From contig JBEBXQ010000103.1 in assembly GCA_040391535.1 (NCBI GenBank), forward strand, positions 1 through 17,606: a DNA stretch of 17,606 nt, written 5' to 3'. Below the pieces are notes generated by a model that searched no databases, was not told the DNA's origin, and saw nothing but the letters and a program-made list of their open reading frames with translations. This document shows positions 5,890 to 14,419 of the stretch, piece after piece (position 1 is the first letter of the stretch; each line of letters begins with the position of its first letter). The translations under genes and the position numbers were made by a program. This DNA is from JBEBXQ01 sp040391535 (GTDB lineage Bacteria; Bacteroidota; Bacteroidia; Cytophagales; Spirosomataceae).

Positions 5890-8800
5890 ATGAATCTGAT
5901 ACAATCAGCATTAAAATACAAGCACGTAACCCTTTCTGTGTTATTGCTGCTCTTCGCTATCGGTGTTGATTCACTGTTGAATATGCCCCGTCGCGAAGAC
6001 CCTAAAATTACCATCCGCCAGGGCCTGGTGATCGCCTATTATCCCGGTGCCACCTCCATTCAGGTAGAAGACCAGGTAACCCGCAAACTGGAGCAATACC
6101 TTTTTCAATATGAAGAGGTAGATAAATCCAAAACCTATTCCACCACCAAAGATGGTATGGTCGTTGTTAACGTTGAGCTGGGTGAGCATATTAAACAACC
6201 TGATATTTTCTGGAGTAAGCTCCGGCATCAGTTACTGATTGCACGTCAGCTTGATCTGCCTGAGGGCGTAAGAGGCCCCATCGTCAACTCCGATTTCGGA
6301 GATACGGAAGCCATGGTGATCGGGATTGAAAGTAATGAATCAAGCTATGCGCAGCTGCAGGAATATACACGTAAGCTGGAAGATAATCTGAGACGCGTCA
6401 AAGCCGTTTCCAAAATCAAAAGGATTGGTGAGCAGCAGGAGGAAATTGTCGTTTCGTCCAACTCTGAGAAATTGTCACAATATGGTGTCAATCTTCAGCA
6501 GGTAGTCAAAGTGCTGCAGTCGCAGAACATGATCAATGCTACCGGTGATATTAAAACGGGCAGCAGCAAAACTCCACTTTATACCAATGGTTATTATAAT
6601 TCCGAGCATGAAATTGCCCAGCAGATTGTAGGTGCGTCCAGTACTGGTGCCAATGTAAAAGTAGGTGACGTTGCCTCTATCACACGGGGCTATGCCGAAC
6701 CTTCCAGCATTATTACCGTAAACGGCAATAAAGCGATGATGCTCGCCATTCAGATGCAGGAGGGCAATAATATTGTAAAATTCGGGGAAGAAGTAAACCA
6801 GGTGCTTGCCGAAGTATCAGCAGAACTGCCCGCCAGTGTCAGGTTAACCACCATCGTTAATCAGCCCCAGCTGGTGGATGAAAATATTTCACACTTTATC
6901 CATGAGTTTTTCCTGGCGATTATCGCTGTAATTGTGGTAGTGGTATTATTACTGCCCTTCCGTATTGCGACCGTAGCCGCCATGGCCATTCCTGTTACGG
7001 TGGCTGTTACTTTCGCTGTGATGCACGCATTGGGAATCGAACTGCACCAGGTGTCACTGGCGGCTTTGATTCTGGTATTGGGTATGGTGGTAGACGATGC
7101 TATCGTTATTGCTGATAACTATGTGGAGCTGCTCGATGAAGGTGTTGAACGCTGGACGGCTGCCTGGAGAAGTGCAAGCGACCTGGTAATTCCGGTGCTG
7201 GCAGCAACTGTAACCATTATTGCTTCGTTTATCCCGATGATCCTGCTGAACGGTGCTGTCGGAGAATTTATTCACGCCCTGCCAATAACGGTAGCGGTGG
7301 CACTGGCTTCCTCTTTTGTTGTGGCTATGATGCTGACACCCTTTCTGTGCTATGTTTTCATCAAAAAAGGACTGCATGATCATGAGGCGGCAGATAAACA
7401 AGAAGAGGAGACGAAAAAACAGAAATTCTCTCTGCTGGACTATATGCAGAAAGGCTATAATACCCTGCTCGACTGGAGTGTACTTCATCCGCGGATGGTC
7501 ATCGTGAGTAGCATGATCCCGATTCTGCTTGCTTACCTGCTCTATGCCAAAGGGATTAAGCAGCAGTTTTTCCCGGCCGCCGAAAGAAACCAGTTTGCTA
7601 TTGAACTATGGATGCCTACCGGTACTAAACTGGAAAAAACAAATCAGGCGATTCTGAAAGCCGAAGCACTGATTAAAGATGACGAGCGCGTCGTTTCGTT
7701 TGCCACGTTTACCGGCACCAGTGCACCCCGGTTCTATTATAACTTTTCACCGGAAGTACCCACCACCAATTATGCGCAGATCCTGGTCAATACCACTACG
7801 GTAGCTTCTACAGAAGCATTGGCGGAAGAACTCAGTCATAAGCTGGAAACACTCATCCCGGAAGGAACACCGCAGGTGAAGCTAATGCAACAGGGCCAGG
7901 TGATGAAAGCGCCGGTAGAGGTCAGGGTTATCGGGGATGATCTTCAGCAACTCAAAGAAATCGCTGCAGAGGTTACTGACATCATCAAAAATGCAGAAGG
8001 CAGCTCTTTTATCCGCAATGACTTTGGGGAAGACTATTACGGGATAGGCATCAACCTGAAAAATGAAGCCAACCGGCTGGGTTTCACTACCACCAGCGTT
8101 TCACAGTCGGTATACACGGGTTTCAGCGGTGCCGCGATTTCTACCCTGTATGAAGGAAATACCGCTGTCAATATTGTGTTAAGGCTCGATGAAACCAGTC
8201 GCCATTCCACTACGGATTTACAGAATATTTACCTGAAATCACCTGTAACCGGCGCCAATGTACCCCTGAGACAAATCGCTGATCTGACTCCGCAGTGGTA
8301 TACCGGAAAACTGATGCACCGTAACGGGGTCCGCACACTTACCATTCAAAGTGAAACGATACCCGGTGTGCTTCCTTCTGAACTGGTAAAAGAAATTCTG
8401 CCCCGGATTAAAAGCATTGATTTACCCGCTGGCTACAGGATTGAGCTGGGTGGAGAGCATGCCAACAAACAGGAAACCTTCAGCCAGATGATCCATGTAC
8501 TGATGGTTAGCCTGGTGCTTATTTTCTTCATTCTGCTGTTTCAGTTCAAAAACCTGAAGGAAGCTGCTATTGTCATGCTGACCATTCCGCTTAGTCTGTT
8601 CGGAGCTCTTTTCGGACTCTATGTAACGGGCAATAACTTCAGCTTTACGGCTTTTGTAGGACTGGTCGCCTTATCAGGTATTGTCGTCAGAAATGCCATT
8701 ATCCTGGTTGACCACACCAATGAGCTGATGCGCCATGGGATGGATATCAGAACCGCCGCCATTGAATCCGGAAAAAGACGGCTGCGCCCGATCTTCCTGA

Positions 8801-9012
8801 CCGCCATGGCCGCAGCCATCGGCGTGCTGCCTATGATTATCTCAGGCTCTCCCATGTGGGCTCCGCTGGCCAGTGTGCTTGCCTTCGGGGTGGTCTGGAG
8901 TATGATTATGGCCCTGTTGACTGTCCCGGTACTGTATATCGGCTGGATTAAGCCCAAAGATGTACAGGACGTTATTCAAACCACCCAAAGCGAACAACAC
9001 CATGAACTATAA
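5890..9012 (+). CDS. RND-family efflux permease, HAE-1-like (AcrB type)
   Basis: This 1040-residue inner-membrane proton antiporter is the pump of the tripartite system. It has the duplicated RND layout: TM1 near 10-30, a large periplasmic loop, TM2-6 about 337-500, TM7 near 540, a second periplasmic loop, and TM8-12 about 860-1025. The sequence PRREDP follows TM1. The TM4 proton-relay pair is D402-D403 in GMVVDDAIVIADN. The TM10 position of the AcrB lysine is R934 in GIVVRNAII, preserving the positive charge. The VVDDA pattern fits the hydrophobe/amphiphile group better than heavy-metal exporters. A charged cytoplasmic linker (HDHEAADKQEEETKKQK, about 497-513) separates the halves. The stop overlaps the TolC start by 11 bases. 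Substrate is unknown; homologues export drugs, bile salts or lipids. Confidence 0.95.
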   Translation: MNLIQSALKYKHVTLSVLLLLFAIGVDSLLNMPRREDPKITIRQGLVIAYYPGATSIQVEDQVTRKLEQYLFQYEEVDKSKTYSTTKDGMVVVNVELGEHIKQPDIFWSKLRHQLLIARQLDLPEGVRGPIVNSDFGDTEAMVIGIESNESSYAQLQEYTRKLEDNLRRVKAVSKIKRIGEQQEEIVVSSNSEKLSQYGVNLQQVVKVLQSQNMINATGDIKTGSSKTPLYTNGYYNSEHEIAQQIVGASSTGANVKVGDVASITRGYAEPSSIITVNGNKAMMLAIQMQEGNNIVKFGEEVNQVLAEVSAELPASVRLTTIVNQPQLVDENISHFIHEFFLAIIAVIVVVVLLLPFRIATVAAMAIPVTVAVTFAVMHALGIELHQVSLAALILVLGMVVDDAIVIADNYVELLDEGVERWTAAWRSASDLVIPVLAATVTIIASFIPMILLNGAVGEFIHALPITVAVALASSFVVAMMLTPFLCYVFIKKGLHDHEAADKQEEETKKQKFSLLDYMQKGYNTLLDWSVLHPRMVIVSSMIPILLAYLLYAKGIKQQFFPAAERNQFAIELWMPTGTKLEKTNQAILKAEALIKDDERVVSFATFTGTSAPRFYYNFSPEVPTTNYAQILVNTTTVASTEALAEELSHKLETLIPEGTPQVKLMQQGQVMKAPVEVRVIGDDLQQLKEIAAEVTDIIKNAEGSSFIRNDFGEDYYGIGINLKNEANRLGFTTTSVSQSVYTGFSGAAISTLYEGNTAVNIVLRLDETSRHSTTDLQNIYLKSPVTGANVPLRQIADLTPQWYTGKLMHRNGVRTLTIQSETIPGVLPSELVKEILPRIKSIDLPAGYRIELGGEHANKQETFSQMIHVLMVSLVLIFFILLFQFKNLKEAAIVMLTIPLSLFGALFGLYVTGNNFSFTAFVGLVALSGIVVRNAIILVDHTNELMRHGMDIRTAAIESGKRRLRPIFLTAMAAAIGVLPMIISGSPMWAPLASVLAFGVVWSMIMALLTVPVLYIGWIKPKDVQDVIQTTQSEQHHEL

Positions 9013-10348
9013 AAGCATTTCAACCGTCATTTTGCTGAGCCTGAGTCTGACAACCGGTCAGATGGTCTCTGCTCAGCAGGCACAGGTATTTACCCTGCAG
9101 CAACTCACTGATTCAGCATTGGTTAACAATCGTTTGCTCACTATCAAATCGCTGCAGATTGATGAGAAAAAAGCGAAAATCAAAGAAGACAATATCAAAA
9201 GATACCCGGTTGTACAGGTTAATTCCGGCTATCAGTACAATGTCAATACCGGTGAGCTGGTGATTCCGCAAGGATCATTCGGTTCGCTTCCGCTGAATGA
9301 AAATACCATTATTCCGTTACCGGGGAAAGATGAAAGCTTTGCTCTCGGTCAGCACAATGTATTCAATGCCGGGGTGTCTGTTTATCAGCCGGTTACCCAG
9401 CAGGGGAAAATCAAAACCGGCATTGATATTGCCAAAACGGATGTTTTACTAACGGAAAAGGAAAAACAAAAGACCACTTTGCAGATTACACAGGCTGTAG
9501 AGCGGTTATATTACGGAATGCTGATCAATCAGAAACAAAAAGAAGAAGCCCGTGCCAAACTTGAGCTTGCTCAATTGCGGTTATACGATGTGGAAAGTGC
9601 TTTGATGTCAGGAAAAACCGTTGAAGTCAACAAAGCGGGACTACAGGCCTCCATTGCCGACGAAGAACAGAATCTTCTTAAACTGGATATTCAGCAGGAG
9701 GATTACCAGGAGGATATGAAACGGCTTACCGGCCTGCAGGATGATGCGGTTACACTGGCCGAAGTATCAGCCGAAACGGATGTGGCCTCTCCGCTGAGCC
9801 AGTACCAGGAAAATGCGACCGGAAGCAACATTGATTTGCAGATCGCTTCGTTAAACCGTACCAAAGCACAGCTGGGTGTAAAAGCGGCACAGCAAAGTTA
9901 CCTGCCCGACCTGGGGCTGATCGCGGGTTACAGCTACCAGAAGGGAAATATCCTGTTTCCGAATAACAATCCGTTTGTAGGGGTTAGTCTGAAATGGAAC
10001 CTGCAGGATGTCCTGGCCAACAAACAGGTATTGAACCAGAGAAAACATGTGGTCATGCAGGCCGAAGAAAATATAGCTTATCTGCACGAGCAGATCAACA
10101 GCGATATCAGTAAGGCATACCGCAGAATTCACCAGTCTGAAAAGCTGATTGCTGTGGCACAAAAAGCGGTACAATACCGTACGGAAGAAATGAAAATACA
10201 AACTGATAAACAAGCTGCCGGACTGAATGTCAAAGCTGATCTGTTACAGATCCGGTCACAGCTGGCCAAAGCGGAAGCAGATTTATACAGTGCCCGGCTG
10301 GCGTACAGGCTCGCAGTGTCTGACCTGAATGTTTTGTCGGGGATGTAG
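9002..10348 (+). CDS. TolC-family outer-membrane efflux channel
   Basis: This 448-residue protein is the outer-membrane component. The frame is open from 8960, but the ATG at 9002 gives a proper Sec signal peptide (MNYKSISTVILLSLSLTTGQ, ending VSA at residue 24) and overlaps the permease gene by 11 bases, indicating translational coupling. The mature protein has two OEP repeats of long amphipathic helices: FTLQQLTDSALVNNRLLTIK with KIKEDNIKRYPVVQVNSGYQ, and the parallel IDLQIASLNRTKAQLGVKAA with QSYLPDLGLIAGYSYQKGN. Helical regions are rich in Q, K and E (TTLQITQAVERLYYGMLINQ and later), as in the periplasmic tunnel. There is no lipobox, unlike OprM or CusC. It completes the adaptor-pump-channel operon. 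Confidence 0.93.
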   Translation: MNYKSISTVILLSLSLTTGQMVSAQQAQVFTLQQLTDSALVNNRLLTIKSLQIDEKKAKIKEDNIKRYPVVQVNSGYQYNVNTGELVIPQGSFGSLPLNENTIIPLPGKDESFALGQHNVFNAGVSVYQPVTQQGKIKTGIDIAKTDVLLTEKEKQKTTLQITQAVERLYYGMLINQKQKEEARAKLELAQLRLYDVESALMSGKTVEVNKAGLQASIADEEQNLLKLDIQQEDYQEDMKRLTGLQDDAVTLAEVSAETDVASPLSQYQENATGSNIDLQIASLNRTKAQLGVKAAQQSYLPDLGLIAGYSYQKGNILFPNNNPFVGVSLKWNLQDVLANKQVLNQRKHVVMQAEENIAYLHEQINSDISKAYRRIHQSEKLIAVAQKAVQYRTEEMKIQTDKQAAGLNVKADLLQIRSQLAKAEADLYSARLAYRLAVSDLNVLSGM

Positions 10349-10391
10349 AACAGGGGTTTTCACTAAATTCGAAAAAAGGACAAGGGGACAG

Positions 10392-10478
10392 AGCCCTGAT
10401 TTCTTCACCGTAGTATTACCTGTTTACAACAGCTGTTTTTATCCGGAAAAATAGTTGGGTGAAAAAGATATCAGGGCT
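10392..10478. repeat. Imperfect inverted repeat with an internal palindrome
   Basis: The arm AGCCCTGATTTCTTCACC (10392-10409) is complementary to the 10457-10478 arm, which begins GGGTGAAAAAGATATC and ends in AGGGCT. Nine outer bases (AGCCCTGAT) and six inner bases (TTCACC) pair perfectly, with a small bulge between. The 47-base interior contains the perfect palindrome AACAGCTGTT (10428-10437). The shape could be a large terminator or attenuator, or a relic of a small inverted-repeat element. Confidence 0.55.
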
Positions 10479-10550
10479 AACGCCCCTTATTCTTACTCAG
10501 ATTCAAAACTTTTGCTGCGAAGATGACAGGGCTACGCTCCCGTTCTTTTC
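10465..10550 (+). repeat. Two near-direct repeat units, 55 bases apart
   Basis: The unit at 10465-10495 (AAGATATCAGGGCTAACGCC...) and the unit at 10520-10550 (AAGATGACAGGGCTACGCTC...) share CAGGGCT and similar flanks, about three quarters identical with one or two small gaps. The first unit is also the right arm of the inverted repeat. The pattern suggests duplication of a short intergenic element. Confidence 0.4.
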
Positions 10551-10671
10551 AATACATCACTTTGATAGCGGGATGCCGGACCTATCCCTTGTTGTAACAA
10601 AATGTATGACTTGCGGGCTTTACCTGATTGAACTTCCCTGCTTAACGTGGGGCAAAAACCGATACCATTCG

Positions 10672-10679
10672 TAACTTTC
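10672..10679 (+). promoter_or_regulatory. Candidate -7 promoter element for the HTTM gene
   Basis: TAACTTTC matches seven of eight positions of the Bacteroidota -7 consensus TAnnTTTG and lies 35 bases before the ATG at 10715. No clear TTTG is found at -33, so the call rests on one box. Confidence 0.3.
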
Positions 10680-10714
10680 GGATTCAAAAAAAGGTACTAA
10701 AATTACAATCCGAT

Positions 10715-12058
10715 ATGACCTGGGGAAAAACGATAGATCTGAATCAACAAAACACCGATTCGCTCTATTCTCTGGCTTTTTTCAGGATTGTTTTCGGACT
10801 GATCATGACCTTTGCGGAAATCCGTTTCATCAGTAAAGGCTGGATTACCGACTTTTATGTAAAACCTGAATTCTTCTTTTCCTTTTATGGTCTGGAGTGG
10901 ATCAGTCCGCCTTCAGCACCCTATGTACACTGGGTTTTTTATGCAATGGTTATACTGACCCTATGCATAACCCTTGGTTTCTTTTACCGGTTTTCCATTA
11001 TTTCTTTTTTTCTGTTATTTACCTGGGTTGAGTTCTGGGACAAAAGCGTTTACCTCAATCATTATTATCAGGTGAGTCTGCTGACTTTTCTGATGTGCTG
11101 GTTACCTATGAACGCCGTCTGTTCACTGGATAATGCCCTTTGCCGGAGAAAAGAACCCATCAGAACTTTTTTTCGCAACCCCGAAAACCTGCTGAAAATA
11201 CAGGTGGGTATGGTTTACTTCTTCGGAGGAATCGCCAAAATAAAATACGACTGGCTTTTTCTGGCTCAGCCATTGAAAATCTGGCTGGCGGCCAATGAAG
11301 ATTTTCCGGTCGCCGGTCCATTGCTAACCCAACCCTGGGTTGCCTATACCATCAGCTGGCTGGCCATGGTTTTTGATCTGTCGGCCCCCTTTCTGCTCTT
11401 TTTCAGACCAACCCGCATCTGGATTTACCTGATCATTGTAGTATTTCATCTGCTGACTCATTTCCTTTTTCATATCGGTATGTTTCCCTGGATTATGATG
11501 GGAACCGCATTGATTTTCTTTTCGTCTGCCTGGCACAGGAAAATCCTGCAAAAATGCAGCATCCACCCCATTCCATCTCCCCGGCTGATAAGGGCAGATA
11601 ACCTGCAGATAAACCTCTTTACTACATTAATGGCCCTCTTTTTCGGATGGCAGCTGTTGATGCCGTTCCGCTATCTGTTATACCCTGGCAATGTCCTCTG
11701 GCACGAACAGGGCTTCCGCTTTAGCTGGAACATCATGCTCATGGAAAAGAACGGCAGTGCCGAATTCCATGTCAGAGTAAAAGAAACCGGTAAGGAATTT
11801 ACTGTATATCCGCATCAGTTTTTAACCCCGATACAAACCCGGCAAATGAGCTTTCAACCGGATATGATCCTTCAGTTTGTCCATTATCTGCATGATTACT
11901 ATCAGGTAAACGGTATCGGTGACACAGAAATCCGTGCCGAATGCTATGCTGCTGTCAATGGAAAAGGCAGTGCATTACTGATTGACCCGACCGTCGATCT
12001 GACCCTGGAGCGGGATTCTTTCAGGCCTAAAACATGGATTACAGACTACCAGCGTTAA
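10715..12058 (+). CDS. HTTM-domain membrane protein, vitamin K-dependent gamma-carboxylase-like
   Basis: This 447-residue protein has about eight hydrophobic segments (near 20-37, 73-110, 118-136, 163-177, 209-230, 233-270 and 301-318) followed by a soluble C-terminal domain (about 325-447). The YLNHYYQVSLLTFLMCWLP stretch, the VYFFGGIAKIKYDWL stretch and the WLAMVFDLSAPFLLFFR stretch are the hallmarks of the HTTM domain found in gamma-glutamyl carboxylase and its bacterial relatives. K175 in GGIAKIKYDW aligns with the catalytic base of the human enzyme (K218 in KKLDADW), by eye. Bacterial homologues generally lack a known vitamin K cycle substrate, so glutamate carboxylation is unproven here. 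It stands alone on the plus strand, and its stop codon directly abuts the stop of the convergent isomerase gene. Start choice is firm because the next upstream in-frame region is non-coding. Confidence 0.85.
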   Translation: MTWGKTIDLNQQNTDSLYSLAFFRIVFGLIMTFAEIRFISKGWITDFYVKPEFFFSFYGLEWISPPSAPYVHWVFYAMVILTLCITLGFFYRFSIISFFLLFTWVEFWDKSVYLNHYYQVSLLTFLMCWLPMNAVCSLDNALCRRKEPIRTFFRNPENLLKIQVGMVYFFGGIAKIKYDWLFLAQPLKIWLAANEDFPVAGPLLTQPWVAYTISWLAMVFDLSAPFLLFFRPTRIWIYLIIVVFHLLTHFLFHIGMFPWIMMGTALIFFSSAWHRKILQKCSIHPIPSPRLIRADNLQINLFTTLMALFFGWQLLMPFRYLLYPGNVLWHEQGFRFSWNIMLMEKNGSAEFHVRVKETGKEFTVYPHQFLTPIQTRQMSFQPDMILQFVHYLHDYYQVNGIGDTEIRAECYAAVNGKGSALLIDPTVDLTLERDSFRPKTWITDYQR

Positions 12059-12934
12059 TCACCAGGAGCCTGTAATCTCTTCATAATAATCTAAACTCTC
12101 CCGGATCTCTGCCATATTATCTTCCGGCTTACTTTCATATTCCACCGCCAGAATACCTGAAAACCGCTGACGACGGAGTTCCTCCAGCATCCCTTTTACA
12201 TCGGCTACACCAGTACCCCATACAATTTCAACGGCCTCTTTTCCTCTTACGGATTCATCTTTGAAATGAAGTTCCATCAAACGGCCCTCCAGTTTTCGCA
12301 GACTTTCTACCGGATCATAACCCGAACGGACCCAATGGCCTACGTCGGCACAAACTCCCAGGCGGTTACCATAATCCTGAATCACTGAAAGCAGTGTATC
12401 AGGATTAGCATACAGCGATGGGGACGGATGATTATGGATAGCAATATCAATGTTAAATTCATCTCCCAGTGCTACCACCATTTTCAACTGATCAGGATGA
12501 GGTTCTGAAACAATAGCGGGGATGCCCATTGCTTTTGCAAATGCAAACAACTTCCGCCATTCTTCTTCTGTTTTTGGCGTAACCACTCCAAAATCTATAA
12601 GCTTAACGTTCTGCTGATGAAGATAAGCCAGAATCTGCTTCCGTTTGCCTTCTTCAAGATCAACCGTCAATTTGCCTTCTATACCCCCGCCTATTTCCTG
12701 ACCCGGATAGCCGCCGATATAAGACAAACCTAATTCTTTCGCTTTATCAACAGCTTCAAAAAAAGTGAATTGCCGGAAAGTATATGCCAGTACCCCCACC
12801 TGCCAGGTAACACCCGCTGCATCAATAGAAGAAGGTACTTCCACTGTACTTTCCTGCTTGCCGTTACGGTTACAGGAAAGGAAAGTCATTGCGAATGACA
12901 AAAGCACCAGTAACGGCATGATTCTGATATGCAT
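12059..12934 (-). CDS. Lipoprotein sugar phosphate isomerase/epimerase-like TIM-barrel protein
   Basis: From the ATG at 12934 the protein is 291 residues; the frame runs on to 12967 without better family support, and an ATG at 12919 is also possible. The N-terminus is a hydrophobic signal ending in TFLSC, a loose lipobox, with C21 as probable lipidation site, so the enzyme should be anchored outside the cytoplasm. The body is a xylose-isomerase-like/AP-endonuclease-2 TIM barrel: E144 (VSEP), H167-N-H169 (AIHNHPSP), D197 and H200 (CADVGHW), H223 and K225-D226 (LHFKDE) and E265 (AVEYE) are consistent with a divalent-metal site made from E, D, H and E. Such proteins in Bacteroidota act on keto-sugars or similar compounds; substrate and reaction cannot be read from sequence. 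It follows the sugar symporter by 54 bases on the same strand and is probably co-transcribed. Confidence 0.87.
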   Translation of the reverse strand: MHIRIMPLLVLLSFAMTFLSCNRNGKQESTVEVPSSIDAAGVTWQVGVLAYTFRQFTFFEAVDKAKELGLSYIGGYPGQEIGGGIEGKLTVDLEEGKRKQILAYLHQQNVKLIDFGVVTPKTEEEWRKLFAFAKAMGIPAIVSEPHPDQLKMVVALGDEFNIDIAIHNHPSPSLYANPDTLLSVIQDYGNRLGVCADVGHWVRSGYDPVESLRKLEGRLMELHFKDESVRGKEAVEIVWGTGVADVKGMLEELRRQRFSGILAVEYESKPEDNMAEIRESLDYYEEITGSW

Positions 12935-12988
12935 GAAAGAAAGATTAAGGTTGAAACAAAGTATCATCCGGTATAAAGCCGCTTTGGT

Positions 12989-14290
12989 TTAAAATTCTAC
13001 TGTACTTGCAGCAGCCTCCCTTTTAGCTGCTTTTTTCCAGTGTTTAATTTTATGTCCGGCAAGTGCATAATACAGCAGATAGGCATAACAGGGAATCAGG
13101 ATCAATACAGCCGTTTGCGGCCACTGCGGATTGTTGTCAATCAGTCCGCCGAATAACAAAGGGAATATACCTCCGCCAATCACCGACATCAGCAAAAGCG
13201 CCGATCCCATTTTAGTAAAAGAACCCAGGTTCTGTAATGCCAACCCCCATATCGTACCCCAAAGCATGGCTGCACCGAAGCCCATTAAGATCAGGAACAA
13301 AACCGATGTGAACCCTTCTGACAGATAAGATCCGGCAGCAAACAAAAGTCCCAGAACGGCACAGACCGCCAGGGCATTTTGTTGTGAAATAAAGCGGGGG
13401 ATAACAATCGTACTCGTGACATACCCTACCAGCATGGCATATAAAGTATATTCAGCAAAGTGACGTGCTTCTTCCATAGGAATATCCAGGGAACGGCTGT
13501 AAACAATAATCGCATCAATCGGAATAACTTCACAGGCCCCGGCCATGAACAGGGCTATTACGCCTAAAATAAGATAAGGAAAATGAAAAACGGAAGTCTT
13601 ACCGGCATGCACACCTGCATTGGCCTTTTCGTTACTCTCATTCACTTCGGGAAGTTTTGAAAAGTGAATCAGTACCGCCAGCAAGAGCAGGATGATGGTA
13701 ATGACAATATACGGATTCACTACTTTCAGAACATACTCGTCGAGAATCAGTGCTTTTTCAGCAGGGGTTGCCGTACTGACACTGGCCACGATGGCATCCG
13801 AGTTCAGCAGGAAAATAGCCCCCAGAATACGCTGGCTCAGAATACCGGCCGTTTTATTGGCAACCCCCATGAAGCCGATCCGTTGCGCAATACTTTCAGA
13901 AGGCCCGATAATCGCCACGTAAGGATTAGCAGCTGTTTGCAACAGGGCCAATCCTATACCCGTGATAAATAAACCACTCAGAAAAAGCATGTAGGTTCTG
14001 GCAAAGGCAGCCGGAACAAACATAAACGTACCAATAGCCATAATCACCAGGCCAATCACCATCCCTTTCTTATAGCCGGTTACTTTCAGGACATAAGCCG
14101 AAGGGATTGCCATAAAGAAATAAGCCAGATAAGCCGCAAAAGCTACAAAAAGCGATTGAAAGGTTGTTAACTCCAGACAGATCTGAAAATAGGGAATCAG
14201 TACGCCATTGACCCAGGTAATAAACCCAAACACAAAAAACAGGACACCGATAATAAACAGCGGGAAAAGATAGGTTTTGGTTCTGGACAT
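12989..14290 (-). CDS. Sugar:H+ symporter of the FucP/GluP branch of the major facilitator superfamily
   Basis: This 433-residue inner-membrane transporter has 12 predicted membrane segments. The frame extends to 14365, but the extra 25 residues are soluble and cross into a terminator hairpin, so the ATG at 14290 (MSRTKTYLFPLFIIGVLFF) is used. Diagnostic blocks are FGFITWVNGVLIPYF in TM1, YKKGMVIGLVIMAIGTFMF, and GIGLALLQTAANPYVAIIGP followed by QRIGFMGVANKTAG, the signature of glucose/galactose and L-fucose permeases. The second half includes FMAGACEVIPIDAIIVYSRS and LMGFGAAMLWGTIWGLALQ. It lies between the SusCD pair and the isomerase-like enzyme, so it likely carries the sugar released by that system into the cytoplasm. 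A strong hairpin separates it from susD, implying its own promoter or read-through; no clear promoter is visible in 14291-14360. Confidence 0.92.
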   Translation of the reverse strand: MSRTKTYLFPLFIIGVLFFVFGFITWVNGVLIPYFQICLELTTFQSLFVAFAAYLAYFFMAIPSAYVLKVTGYKKGMVIGLVIMAIGTFMFVPAAFARTYMLFLSGLFITGIGLALLQTAANPYVAIIGPSESIAQRIGFMGVANKTAGILSQRILGAIFLLNSDAIVASVSTATPAEKALILDEYVLKVVNPYIVITIILLLLAVLIHFSKLPEVNESNEKANAGVHAGKTSVFHFPYLILGVIALFMAGACEVIPIDAIIVYSRSLDIPMEEARHFAEYTLYAMLVGYVTSTIVIPRFISQQNALAVCAVLGLLFAAGSYLSEGFTSVLFLILMGFGAAMLWGTIWGLALQNLGSFTKMGSALLLMSVIGGGIFPLLFGGLIDNNPQWPQTAVLILIPCYAYLLYYALAGHKIKHWKKAAKREAAASTVEF

Positions 14291-14360
14291 TAGTTTTAGA
14301 TATGAGTTTAACCCAGTATTGTGAAAAGGGTGAAGTGGTTTAAAAATACTTTTAAAACAA

Positions 14361-14395
14361 AGCAAGGTATCTTCTGTAATGAAAGATACCTTGCT
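14361..14395 (-). terminator. Rho-independent terminator after the susD-like gene
   Basis: AGCAAGGTATCTT (14361-14373) and AAGATACCTTGCT (14383-14395) form a perfect 13-base stem with a 9-base loop. On the minus strand the stem is followed by TTGTTTT, as in an intrinsic terminator. It begins 25 bases after the SusD stop and would keep SusCD expression higher than that of the downstream symporter and isomerase. Confidence 0.82.
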
Positions 14396-14419
14396 GGCTA
14401 TTAACGCAATAATGACAAC

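Larger units (their letters stand above)
10349..10671. other. Gene-free stretch with repeats after tolC
   Basis: No convincing gene is present. A 71-codon GTG-initiated frame (10459-10674) is cysteine-rich, matches nothing I know and overlaps the repeats. The notable content is an imperfect inverted repeat (10392-10478) and a near-direct copy of its right end at 10520-10550. No terminator with a clear T-tract is seen after the channel gene; the inverted repeat may serve that purpose. Confidence 0.5.

Noticed and set aside
7054..7488. 144-codon minus-strand frame inside the RND permease
   Set aside because: Antisense shadow of a well-conserved coding region; composition is rich in H, Q and R as typical for shadows.
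10459..10674. 71-codon plus-strand frame after tolC
   Set aside because: It starts with GTG, has an unusual cysteine-rich composition, overlaps the inverted and direct repeats and resembles no family I know; treated as non-coding.
14291..14365. N-terminal extension of the sugar symporter
   Set aside because: The extra residues run into the terminator hairpin and add a soluble leader not seen in this transporter family.
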